Of a DNA stretch of 41,852 nucleotides, positions 1 through 6,837 are shown in pieces. Within the stretch, counting starts at the first letter, position 1, and every line of letters starts with the position of its first letter. A model generated the notes under the pieces. The model was not told the origin of the DNA, made no database searches, and worked only from the letters and a program-made list of their open reading frames with translations. Source of the DNA: Roseofilum halophilum BLCC-M91 (GTDB taxonomy: Bacteria > Cyanobacteriota > Cyanobacteriia > Cyanobacteriales > Desertifilaceae); NCBI RefSeq assembly GCF_030068445.1, contig NZ_JAQPOK010000146.1, forward strand, positions 1-41,852, given 5' to 3'. A program made the position numbers and the translations under genes.

Positions 1-2
1 AG

Positions 3-1214
3 ATGAGAGCGCGATACCAATATCGAATCTATCCAACCCAGCGCCAGACACAAAAACTTGCCCAGTTGTTTGGCTGTTGTCGCGTTGTGTGGAATGATGC
101 TTTGACTAGAGTTAAATCAACCCCATCAGGAGAAAAGTGGCTGAGTAACTCAGAACTACAAAAACAGGTAATCACTCAAGCTAAAAAGACTCCTGAACGG
201 CATTGGCTATCTGATGTTTCAAGTGTTCCTTTACAGCAGTCTGTGCGAGATTTAGGCGTAGCCTTCTCTAATTTTTTCAATAGCCGCTCAGGTAAAAGGA
301 AAGGCAAAAGAGTGGGGTTCCCTAGACTCAAGAAACGTTCTAGTAGCCAATCAGCTCGGTTTGTCAAGACTGGATTCTCACTCAAAGGCAACAAACTTGA
401 GTTAGCTAAGTTAGGTCGATTTAAGGTGAAGTGGTCAAGACCTCTCCCTTCTACACCGAGTTCTGTCACAATCACCAAAAACACTTCTGGTCAATATCAT
501 GCCAGTTTTGTTATTGAGATAGATTCAATAGACATTGAGTCGATTTATCCATCAGTCGGGGTTGACTTAGGGATAAGAACCTTTGCTCACCTCAGTACCG
601 GGGAAAAGATAGAATCACCAGACTACAGTAAGATTACCCGCAAAATCAGGCGAATGCAGCGAAAGTTATCTCGCCAAATCAAAGGGTCTAATAGACGACA
701 CCAGACTAGACTCAATCTAGCTAAACTTCACCTGAAACTAGCAAGCACTCGCAAAGATTTCCTACACAAAATAACGACTCGGTTGATTCACGAAAACCAA
801 GTGGTCTGCCTAGAAGACTTGAATGTGTCAGGAATGGTCAAGAACCGGAAGTTAGCTAGAGTTATTAGTGAGCAAGGTTGGGGTAACTTCCGAACTTTTT
901 GTGAAGCTAAGGCTCAAACGATCAACGATAGAGAAGTTAATGTTATCAGTCGTTGGGAACCAACATCTCAGGCTTGTTCAGAGTGCGGCTATAAATGGGG
1001 CAAAATAGACTTATCTATTCGTTCCGTTGTTTGTCTTAATTGCGGAACTGAACATGATAGAGATGAGAATGCTGCCAAAAACATAGAAAAAGTCGGGGTA
1101 GGGCATACCCACGACTCTAAATGGATAAAGAACGGGCATAAGACCAGGGTTTCTGGCAATCCGATAGCTTTGTCAAACCAACCGTCAGTTAAGCGGCTTA
1201 GTCTGTTTGATTAG
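3..1214 (+). CDS. tnpB: TnpB, RNA-guided nuclease of an IS200/IS605-type element
   Basis: TnpB proteins are transposon-encoded nucleases guided by an RNA made from the element's own right end. This 403-residue protein has the family layout: a basic N-terminal domain beginning RYQYRIYPT, then a split RuvC fold. The catalytic set looks complete: Asp188 in VGVDLG, Glu271 in CLEDLN and Asp354 in HDRDENAAKN. A zinc ribbon lies between the last two (Cys325, Cys328, Cys344, Cys347). Length and residue spacing match active TnpB proteins. No tnpA (Y1 transposase) follows, and nothing can be said about the left side because the window starts two bases before the ATG. The start at position 3 fits the family N-terminus. 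The gene lies directly upstream of the lasso-peptide genes on the same strand. Identification is firm; activity is inferred. Confidence 0.93.
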   Translation: MRARYQYRIYPTQRQTQKLAQLFGCCRVVWNDALTRVKSTPSGEKWLSNSELQKQVITQAKKTPERHWLSDVSSVPLQQSVRDLGVAFSNFFNSRSGKRKGKRVGFPRLKKRSSSQSARFVKTGFSLKGNKLELAKLGRFKVKWSRPLPSTPSSVTITKNTSGQYHASFVIEIDSIDIESIYPSVGVDLGIRTFAHLSTGEKIESPDYSKITRKIRRMQRKLSRQIKGSNRRHQTRLNLAKLHLKLASTRKDFLHKITTRLIHENQVVCLEDLNVSGMVKNRKLARVISEQGWGNFRTFCEAKAQTINDREVNVISRWEPTSQACSECGYKWGKIDLSIRSVVCLNCGTEHDRDENAAKNIEKVGVGHTHDSKWIKNGHKTRVSGNPIALSNQPSVKRLSLFD

Positions 1215-1216
1215 CC

Positions 1217-1254
1217 GGAGAATCCCCATCTCTTTAGAGTGGGGAGTATGTCAA
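1217..1254 (+). mobile_element. Right end of the TnpB element with hairpin (probable omega-RNA 3' scaffold)
   Basis: Three bases after the tnpB stop a hairpin forms: CCCCA (1224-1228) pairs with TGGGG (1240-1244) and CTCT (1230-1233) with AGAG (1236-1239), with a single bulged T and a 2-base loop. It is followed by GAGTATGTCAA. Hairpins of this form close to a TCAA-type end are typical of IS200/IS605 right ends, and in that family the guide RNA scaffold overlaps the tnpB 3' end and this hairpin. The exact boundary at 1254 is an inference. Confidence 0.65.
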
Positions 1255-1457
1255 CTGATATAAACTAGCTAGACGCTTGAGAATTTGTAGCAGCAGTCAG
1301 AGAGGGTAACGCTGGTCTCACCCCCCAGCCGCTTCCCCCACGGGAAGGGACTCAAAAACTGGCCTTGCTAAGTTGTGCGGAATGGCTATACTATGAGCTG
1401 AATCCTAGGGAGGGGATGGGCCAATACACTTAGACCATCTCTAGCCCATCACGACGA
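1255..1457. other. Intergenic region between the TnpB element and the lasso cluster
   Basis: No reading frame with coding character is visible. The first ~20 bases after the element end would be the guide segment of a TnpB guide RNA if the boundary is right. The region also holds the candidate B1 promoter. No remnant of a B2 peptidase gene is recognisable. Confidence 0.5.
1365..1392 (+). promoter_or_regulatory. Candidate promoter for the B1 gene
   Basis: TTGCTA (1365-1370) and TATACT (1387-1392) are separated by 16 bases, an acceptable sigma-70 arrangement about 65 bases before the B1 start codon. It is based on motif match only, and the -35 box is weak. Confidence 0.35.
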
Positions 1458-1769
1458 ATGACTTACCCCAAAGCTGAGGTGAACATTTCTATTTCTAATC
1501 AACAAAACATCACATTAGCTCCAGATGTCCTGGTTCAGGAACTCTCTGGAGAGTCGGTATTGCTCAATTTAAACAGTGAGGAATACTTCGGTTTGGATGA
1601 GGTGGGTTCGCGGATGTTATCCGTGTTGACGGGTTCTGCTTCGATTCAAGAGGCGAGCGATCGCCTCTTAGAGGAGTATGAGGTAGAACCGGAAAAACTG
1701 CACCAGGATTTAATGGAATTGATTGAAAAGATGGTCGATCAGGGCTTGGTTACTGTGAGTTCTGCCTAA
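1458..1769 (+). CDS. PqqD-family protein, lasso-peptide B1 (leader recognition element)
   Basis: This 103-residue protein is a stand-alone PqqD-like winged-helix domain, the RiPP recognition element that binds a precursor's leader peptide and presents it to the processing enzymes. Visible family traits are the segment from about residue 20 with APDVLVQELSGESVLLNLNS, then EEYFGLDEVGSRML, a helix with SIQEASDRLLEEY, and a C-terminal helix ending EKMVDQGLVTV. The length is normal for discrete lasso B1 proteins. It is the first gene of the cluster and is separated from the cyclase gene by 211 bases containing a promoter of its own. In lasso systems B1 works with the B2 peptidase, which is not visible here. 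Family assignment is strong; the lasso role follows from the neighbours. Confidence 0.88.
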   Translation: MTYPKAEVNISISNQQNITLAPDVLVQELSGESVLLNLNSEEYFGLDEVGSRMLSVLTGSASIQEASDRLLEEYEVEPEKLHQDLMELIEKMVDQGLVTVSSA

Positions 1770-1889
1770 AAGCGGCTTCAGGGATCGGGGGCGATCGGCA
1801 AATTTCTTTTCAACGCTGAATAAAAATGAGTCAGGTAAACCTTTCAGTTGTGCTATAAGTACACTGTGGAAAAAAATAAGTAAAATCAG

Positions 1890-1919
1890 TTTACAGTCGA
1901 GCTTAAGGTAGAGTATAAT
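1890..1919 (+). promoter_or_regulatory. Promoter of the cyclase-precursor operon
   Basis: TTTACA (1890-1895) and TATAAT (1914-1919, a perfect -10) are 18 bases apart, predicting a transcript start near 1926 and a leader of about 60 bases. Inside that leader lies a 13-base palindrome, GGGTAATTTACCC (1940-1952), which could be an operator but has no other support. The promoter suggests that C, the precursor and the following genes can be transcribed apart from B1. Confidence 0.6.
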
Positions 1920-1989
1920 CAGCTCGTTTTAAGCGACCAGGGTAATTTACCCATTACTCCGTCTAAACACCAGATTTGAGGTGAAGAGA

Positions 1990-3861
1990 GTGAGCGGAAT
2001 CGTAGGAATCGTCAATGCCGATCGGGCCCCGGTTGACCGGGAACTGTTGGCACGGATGACAGGATATATGACGTTCCGGGGGCCGGATGTCCAGAGAATT
2101 TGGGCGGAGGGTTCTGTCGGGTTTGGCCATACCCTGTTGCGGACGACTGATGAATCGGCGAACGAAACCCAGCCTCTAACGGTAGATCGACGGGTATGGA
2201 TTGTAGCGGATGCACGGGTAGATGGTCGCAGGGAGTTAATCCAAAGTCTTCAAGACCGAGGAGAAGCGGTTGACTTCAATACTCCCGATCCGAATCTGAT
2301 CCTCCATGCCTATCTGGTTTGGGGTATCGATTGTCTGGATCGCTTGATTGGGGATTTTGCCTTCGCCATCTGGGATGAGCCAGAACAGCGTTTGTTTTGC
2401 GCGAGAGACCATTTTGGGGTAAAACCGTTTTTCTACGCTAATTTGGGCAAGGAGTTGGTGCTGAGTAATACGCTCAATTGTGTGAGATTGCATCCGTCTG
2501 TATCGGATAAACTTAACGATTTGGCGATCGCCGACTTTTTGCTATTCGGCTATAATCAGGAAGTGGATACCAGCGCCTTTGCTGATATTCAACGCCTGCC
2601 TGCTGCCCATCGGTTAATCTGGACTCCAGAGAGCTTTAAGGTGGAGAGATACTGGACATTGCCCACGGATGGCTATATCCGGTATAAACGGGATGAAGAG
2701 TATGTAGAGCATTTTTTGGAACTAATGCGGTTAGCAGTCGGCGATCGACTGAGAACCAATAAAGTCGCAGTTTACATGAGTGGAGGATTAGATTCTACCA
2801 GTGTAACGGCGATCGCCAAAGAACTCCTCACCAAATCTTACCCCACCTACGACCTCAGAGCCTACACCACCGTCTTCGACCGTCTCCTTCCCGATGAAGA
2901 GCGCTACTACTCCGGTTTAGTCGCCGAACATTTGGATATTCCCATCCACTACCAAGTCGCCGACGACTTTGAGGTATACAAAGGGATTGAAGAGATAGAA
3001 GGGTGTACACCTGAACCCACCTTAATTCCTTTAGCGCATCCACCTCAAGAGCAAAAAAAGCTCATTGCTTCTCATAGTCAAATTGTTTTAAGCGGCCAAG
3101 GAGGAGATCCAGCTTTTTATTCCCAAGGAGCCTATTTTTATGTTAAACACTTATTGACAACCCGGCAACTTCCATGTTTGCTTAAAACTTTAACTAAGTA
3201 TGCAATCGACCAAGGTAAATTCCCCCAACCGGGTATTCGTTCTAGAGTTAAGCAATGGCTCAAACTACCATCGAATCAGCCTAATTATCCTTCTTGGATT
3301 CAACCTGATTTCACAGTCAATCTCAATTTAGAAGACCGGTGGAAACAGAAGTACATGGAGGGTCAATTGGAGCATCCTTCTCGTCCTGAAGCCTATAGTA
3401 GTCTTAGAAACTCTTGCTGGCCTGATTTATTTGAGCAGTATGATTCTGGAATCAGTGGTTGTCTTGTAGAACAGAGATATCCCTATTTTGATATCCGTTT
3501 AATTCATTATCTACTGGCAATTCCCCCCATCCCTTGGTTTCTCCATAAGAACATACTCCGTACAGCTATGAAGGAAATATTACCAGAAGCAGTAAGGCGA
3601 AGACCGAAGTCTCCATTATGTGGCGATCCACTCAGCTTGCGGGTTCAGCAACCGGTCATGAAATGGATTGATAACTTTCAAGTTAATCCACAATTATATA
3701 ACTATGTTAACCCTAAAGCCATTCCCCAACTATGCGGAATGAAAACAAGCAGTAGTGAAGTATGGATTAACTTACACCCTTTGAGCTTAAACTACTGGTT
3801 AGACCATTCACAATCCCCTAAACTTGAACCTGACAAGGAGAAAAGCTATGCCCTTATCTAA
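1990..3861 (+). CDS. Asparagine synthetase-like lasso-peptide cyclase (C protein)
   Basis: Lasso C proteins use ATP to adenylate an Asp/Glu side chain of the precursor and join it to the N-terminal amine of the core, closing the macrolactam ring. The protein has an N-terminal class II glutaminase-like fold (about residues 1-215) and a C-terminal synthetase domain with the PP-loop MSGGLDSTSV near residue 265. I chose the GTG at 1990 because it gives MSGIVGIV: true asparagine synthetases start MCG, and replacement of the catalytic Cys by Ser fits lasso cyclases that have no glutaminase activity. A start at 1981 would add three residues. The gene end overlaps the precursor ATG by 14 bases, suggesting coupled translation. 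Base composition drops to AT-rich from about 3040 onward, inside the synthetase domain. Confidence 0.88.
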   Translation: MSGIVGIVNADRAPVDRELLARMTGYMTFRGPDVQRIWAEGSVGFGHTLLRTTDESANETQPLTVDRRVWIVADARVDGRRELIQSLQDRGEAVDFNTPDPNLILHAYLVWGIDCLDRLIGDFAFAIWDEPEQRLFCARDHFGVKPFFYANLGKELVLSNTLNCVRLHPSVSDKLNDLAIADFLLFGYNQEVDTSAFADIQRLPAAHRLIWTPESFKVERYWTLPTDGYIRYKRDEEYVEHFLELMRLAVGDRLRTNKVAVYMSGGLDSTSVTAIAKELLTKSYPTYDLRAYTTVFDRLLPDEERYYSGLVAEHLDIPIHYQVADDFEVYKGIEEIEGCTPEPTLIPLAHPPQEQKKLIASHSQIVLSGQGGDPAFYSQGAYFYVKHLLTTRQLPCLLKTLTKYAIDQGKFPQPGIRSRVKQWLKLPSNQPNYPSWIQPDFTVNLNLEDRWKQKYMEGQLEHPSRPEAYSSLRNSCWPDLFEQYDSGISGCLVEQRYPYFDIRLIHYLLAIPPIPWFLHKNILRTAMKEILPEAVRRRPKSPLCGDPLSLRVQQPVMKWIDNFQVNPQLYNYVNPKAIPQLCGMKTSSSEVWINLHPLSLNYWLDHSQSPKLEPDKEKSYALI

Positions 3862-4003
3862 TAATCAAAACTCAGTGAAGAAAACTTACCAAAAACCCCA
3901 ACTCTCAGTTTACGGTGATATTCGCTGTTTAACTCAAGCTGGAAACAGTAACCAAATTCCAGATAACTTTAGTCCTGGACTGAAAACTGCTATTGGGATG
4001 TAA
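3848..4003 (+). CDS. Lasso-peptide precursor (A peptide)
   Basis: This 51-residue gene is short enough to be missed by standard calling. It has a good ribosome site (AAGGAG at 3835-3840, seven bases before ATG). Residues 14-29 fit the lasso leader signature YxxPxLxxxGxxxxxT: Tyr14, Pro17, Leu19, Gly23 and Thr29. With Thr at the second-last leader position, the leader ends at Gln30. The core then starts with the ring segment AGNSNQIPD (residues 31-39), followed by the tail NFSPGLKTAIGM (40-51). Asp39 is core position 9, so an Ala1-Asp9 nine-membered-residue ring is predicted; Gly2-Asp9 is the alternative if cleavage is one residue later. The position after the cyclase and before modification enzymes supports the call. 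The mature product is inferred. Confidence 0.85.
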   Translation: MPLSNNQNSVKKTYQKPQLSVYGDIRCLTQAGNSNQIPDNFSPGLKTAIGM

Positions 4004-4105
4004 TCTTTTTAGTGTTTTTGTATCAACCTTCTCCAAGGATCGAGTCTCAGTCAGCTCAATACTGATGTTTCCTCCTACACTCAACTCTATTAAATCCATC
4101 AGTTC

Positions 4106-5092
4106 TTGCTATTCAGTTACCTAGTCTTTGGTCTTCACATACAATCAAGCCAGGCAATTCCTGGCTTAATTCCTTCATCTGTCTTGTCATCCATAGATTT
4201 AACGGTTGCACTCAATATCAGTTTATCTGAAAAAGAAGAGTTATTCCAACGTCCTATAGTACCGATTTATGAGAGTGACGAAAGAGATGAACAAGGAAAA
4301 CCTTGCTTACAAGTCTATAAAGCTCAAGAAACCGGTTATTTTCAACTCAGTTATACTGATGGGAGTCAATTTTTTATTAACCCAGATGGAACTCAAGTTT
4401 GGACAACTTGTCCAGATCATTTGAGTATAGAAGATACAGCTACCTACCTTTTAGGCCCTGTTCTTGGGTTCGTTCTCCGTTTACGAGGAATAACTTGTCT
4501 CCATGCGAGTGCTATTGCTGTTGGGCAAGAAGCGATCGCATTTGTGGGTGACTCTGGTGCTGGTAAATCAACAACTGCCGCAGCTTTTGCCAAGCTAGGT
4601 TATCCGATCTTATCAGATGATATTGTAGCTCTCGTTCCCCAAGACAATCATTTTTTTATTCAACCTGCGTACCCCCGTATTCGTTTGTGGTCTTCTTCAG
4701 TCAAGATATTGTTTGAATCTCCTGATGCCTTACCTAGACTTGTTCCTACTAATCCAACGTGGGATAAACGATATCTGCATCTCAATGGTAGAGAGTATCA
4801 CTTTCAAAATCAGCCTCTACCTCTAACCCAAATTTATTTTCTAAGTCCAAGAGATCCTCAGATAGAATCCCCGTATCTACAAAAAATTTCTCCTGCTTCA
4901 TCTCTCATAAAATTGATAAAGCATACCTATGCTAATGTCTTATTGGACTCTAAGATGCGAGCAAATGAATTTTCTCTATTAAGTCAGTTAGTAAGAGCCG
5001 TGTCCTGCTCAGAAATAGTCCCTAGCTCAAATCCTAAGCAAATACAAAAGCTTTGTGAGGTAATTCTTAATAATTTTAGCAAAGCTAGATAA
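4106..5092 (+). CDS. HPr kinase-like protein of the lasso cluster
   Basis: The 328-residue protein carries an HPr-kinase-type P-loop, GDSGAGKST (148-156), followed by the paired acidic residues Asp171-Asp172 in LSDDIVAL and preceded by CLHASA (131-136), as in HprK C-terminal domains. Related kinases in lasso clusters phosphorylate the precursor peptide. The start is TTG at 4106: an in-frame stop at 4091 leaves no room upstream, and the resulting N-terminus LFSYLVFGLHIQS matches the way this family usually begins. No strong ribosome site is seen. It lies 102 bases after the precursor and touches the oxygenase gene. The DNA is AT-rich compared with the genes on either side. The substrate is inferred; the precursor here lacks the C-terminal Ser modified in described systems. 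Confidence 0.82.
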   Translation: MLFSYLVFGLHIQSSQAIPGLIPSSVLSSIDLTVALNISLSEKEELFQRPIVPIYESDERDEQGKPCLQVYKAQETGYFQLSYTDGSQFFINPDGTQVWTTCPDHLSIEDTATYLLGPVLGFVLRLRGITCLHASAIAVGQEAIAFVGDSGAGKSTTAAAFAKLGYPILSDDIVALVPQDNHFFIQPAYPRIRLWSSSVKILFESPDALPRLVPTNPTWDKRYLHLNGREYHFQNQPLPLTQIYFLSPRDPQIESPYLQKISPASSLIKLIKHTYANVLLDSKMRANEFSLLSQLVRAVSCSEIVPSSNPKQIQKLCEVILNNFSKAR

Positions 5093-5098
5093 TTGTGT

Positions 5099-5683
5099 AT
5101 GTCTAATTTAAAGTTAATTCATCATCTCGGTGTTTTTGTTCAAGAAGATTTTTTAAGTGTAGATCAATGTATCAACATAGTATCTGAATTAGAAAAATTA
5201 GAAGTTACTCCAGTAGGAGTAGTAGGAGAAGACGGACTGTATCAAATAAATCAGGAAGTGCGTAAAGTTCATCAAATAGATGCTTCGCAATCATCAATTC
5301 AACTGGTACAAAAAAAAATATTGACCGTCAAAGATAAATTAGAAGACTATTTCAGTCTACAACTAGACAGCAATGAGTCTCTTCAAGTTTTAAGATATAA
5401 AGAGGGAGATTTTTATTTACCTCATGTAGATACTAATCATGGGGATCATCAACCTTTTCACATAAAAAAAAGAAAAACATCTGTAGTGATTTTTCTCAAC
5501 AATTTATATCAAGGCGGTGCTTTAACGTTCTATGGGTTAATTCAAAAAAATAACTGGAAAAGTTATGGCTTTCCAGTGGATGGGAAGCCTGGCTTACTAT
5601 TAGCATTTTCTTCTGAATTAATCCATGAAGTAGAACCGGTTGTTCAAGGAACAAGATATACGATTGTAAGTTGGTTTAATTAA
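5099..5683 (+). CDS. 2-oxoglutarate/Fe(II) oxygenase, prolyl 4-hydroxylase type
   Basis: The protein has the metal triad of the family: His and Asp in LPHVDTNHG, a distal His in SELIHEV, and Arg in GTRYTIVSW for the 2-oxoglutarate carboxylate (residues 109, 111, 176 and 186 from this start). The middle segment VVIFLNNLYQGGALTFYG is the usual double-stranded beta-helix region of prolyl 4-hydroxylase-like enzymes. I chose ATG at 5099; a TTG at 5093 directly after the kinase stop would add two residues. The gene is packed against the kinase and, four bases on, the methyltransferase, so one transcript is likely. The likely substrate is the lasso precursor or product, which has two Pro, one ring Asp and several Asn; this is inference. 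The gene is AT-rich: two sampled 60-base lines (from 5281 and 5521) contain 18 and 19 G/C. Confidence 0.82.
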   Translation: MSNLKLIHHLGVFVQEDFLSVDQCINIVSELEKLEVTPVGVVGEDGLYQINQEVRKVHQIDASQSSIQLVQKKILTVKDKLEDYFSLQLDSNESLQVLRYKEGDFYLPHVDTNHGDHQPFHIKKRKTSVVIFLNNLYQGGALTFYGLIQKNNWKSYGFPVDGKPGLLLAFSSELIHEVEPVVQGTRYTIVSWFN

Positions 5684-5687
5684 AATT

Positions 5688-6836
5688 ATGTATAGTGTAT
5701 CGGGTTATGGCTCCATGATCGGCGATCGCGGCCGCATGGAAGCCTATACGCAAGCTCTGAAACAATCCATTACCCCCGGTTGTGTTGTCCTCGATATTGG
5801 CACGGGAACCGGTATATTTGCCCTGCTTGCCTGTCAATTCGGAGCCAAGAAAGTCTACGCCATTGAAACAAATCCGGCGATCGAAGTGGCAAAACAGGCG
5901 GCAGTTGCGAATGGCTATAGCGATAAAATTGAATTTATCCAAGATTTATCCACTAAAGTAGAATTACCCGAATTAGCCGATGTCATCATCTCCGACTTGC
6001 GGGGAATTTTACCTTTATTTCAGCAACATATTGGCTCTTTAGCTGACGCTAGAACGCGATTATTACGTCCTGGAGGCGTGTTAATTCCTCAACAGGATAA
6101 CATCTGGGTGAGTGTAGTAGAAGCGCCCAATTGGTGGAATAGAATTAACGATCCTTGGGATAAATATTGTTATGGCTTTAACATGGATGGGGCGAAAAAG
6201 ATCGTCAATAATGTTTGGGGAAAAGGTTGGGTAACACCGTCTCAATTATTGGCACAACCGCAACTTTGGGCAACATTGGATTATCAAACTATTGAGAATC
6301 CGAATGTGGGAAATCAAATGCTCTTTAAACCGTCGCGCAGTGGCACTGCCCATGGGTTGAGTGTATGGTTTGATGCCACCCTGATTGATGGCGTTGGCTT
6401 CTCCACGGCTCCAGGAATGCCGGAATTGGTGTATGGGACGGCGTTTTTCCCCTTTTTAGAGCCGGTTGAGATAGGTTTGGGCGATACGATTTCTGTAAAT
6501 TTACAAGCTAATTTGGTAAATAGTAGCTATATCTTCCGTTGGGATACTCAGGTGTTAGAGCAAGGGAAGGAAAGCCAGTGTAAAGCTCAATTTAAGCAGT
6601 CTACGTTTTTTGCCGAATCTCTTTCTCCTCAGCAGTTGCGGAAGCAGGCAGGGAATTTTGTACCCAAGTTGAATCAAGATGGTAAGATTGCGCAAGTGGT
6701 TTTAGCGTCTATGGGGCAAGGAAAATCGGTGAGCGAGATTGCAGGAGTGTTAATGGAGCAATTTCCAGAGGCGTTTTCTACTCCGAAAGAGGCTCTAACA
6801 CGGGTGGGGCAATTCTCAACAGTGTACAGTGAATAG
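5688..6836 (+). CDS. PRMT-like SAM methyltransferase with PqqD-like C-terminal segment
   Basis: This is a class I SAM-dependent methyltransferase of 382 residues. Motif I is VVLDIGTGTGIFALLA (about 33-48), the acidic post-I residue is in YAIETNP (Glu60), and SDLRGILP (102-109) occupies the place of the double-E loop of protein arginine methyltransferases but has only one acidic residue. The remaining central part resembles the PRMT beta-barrel. Residues about 325-380 (MGQGKSVSEIAGVLMEQF, then EALTRVGQFS) resemble the helices of a PqqD-like winged-helix domain, which could let the enzyme grip a leader peptide. It follows the oxygenase by four bases, and its last codons overlap the transporter's possible start. 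Methylation of the lasso peptide is the likely role; the target residue cannot be told from sequence. Confidence 0.78.
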   Translation: MYSVSGYGSMIGDRGRMEAYTQALKQSITPGCVVLDIGTGTGIFALLACQFGAKKVYAIETNPAIEVAKQAAVANGYSDKIEFIQDLSTKVELPELADVIISDLRGILPLFQQHIGSLADARTRLLRPGGVLIPQQDNIWVSVVEAPNWWNRINDPWDKYCYGFNMDGAKKIVNNVWGKGWVTPSQLLAQPQLWATLDYQTIENPNVGNQMLFKPSRSGTAHGLSVWFDATLIDGVGFSTAPGMPELVYGTAFFPFLEPVEIGLGDTISVNLQANLVNSSYIFRWDTQVLEQGKESQCKAQFKQSTFFAESLSPQQLRKQAGNFVPKLNQDGKIAQVVLASMGQGKSVSEIAGVLMEQFPEAFSTPKEALTRVGQFSTVYSE

Positions 6837-6837
6837 G

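Noticed and set aside
1940-1952. Palindrome GGGTAATTTACCC as a defined operator for the lasso operon
   Set aside because: A single short palindrome in the leader without a second copy or a regulator gene nearby; it also resembles the TACCCAT heptamer family.
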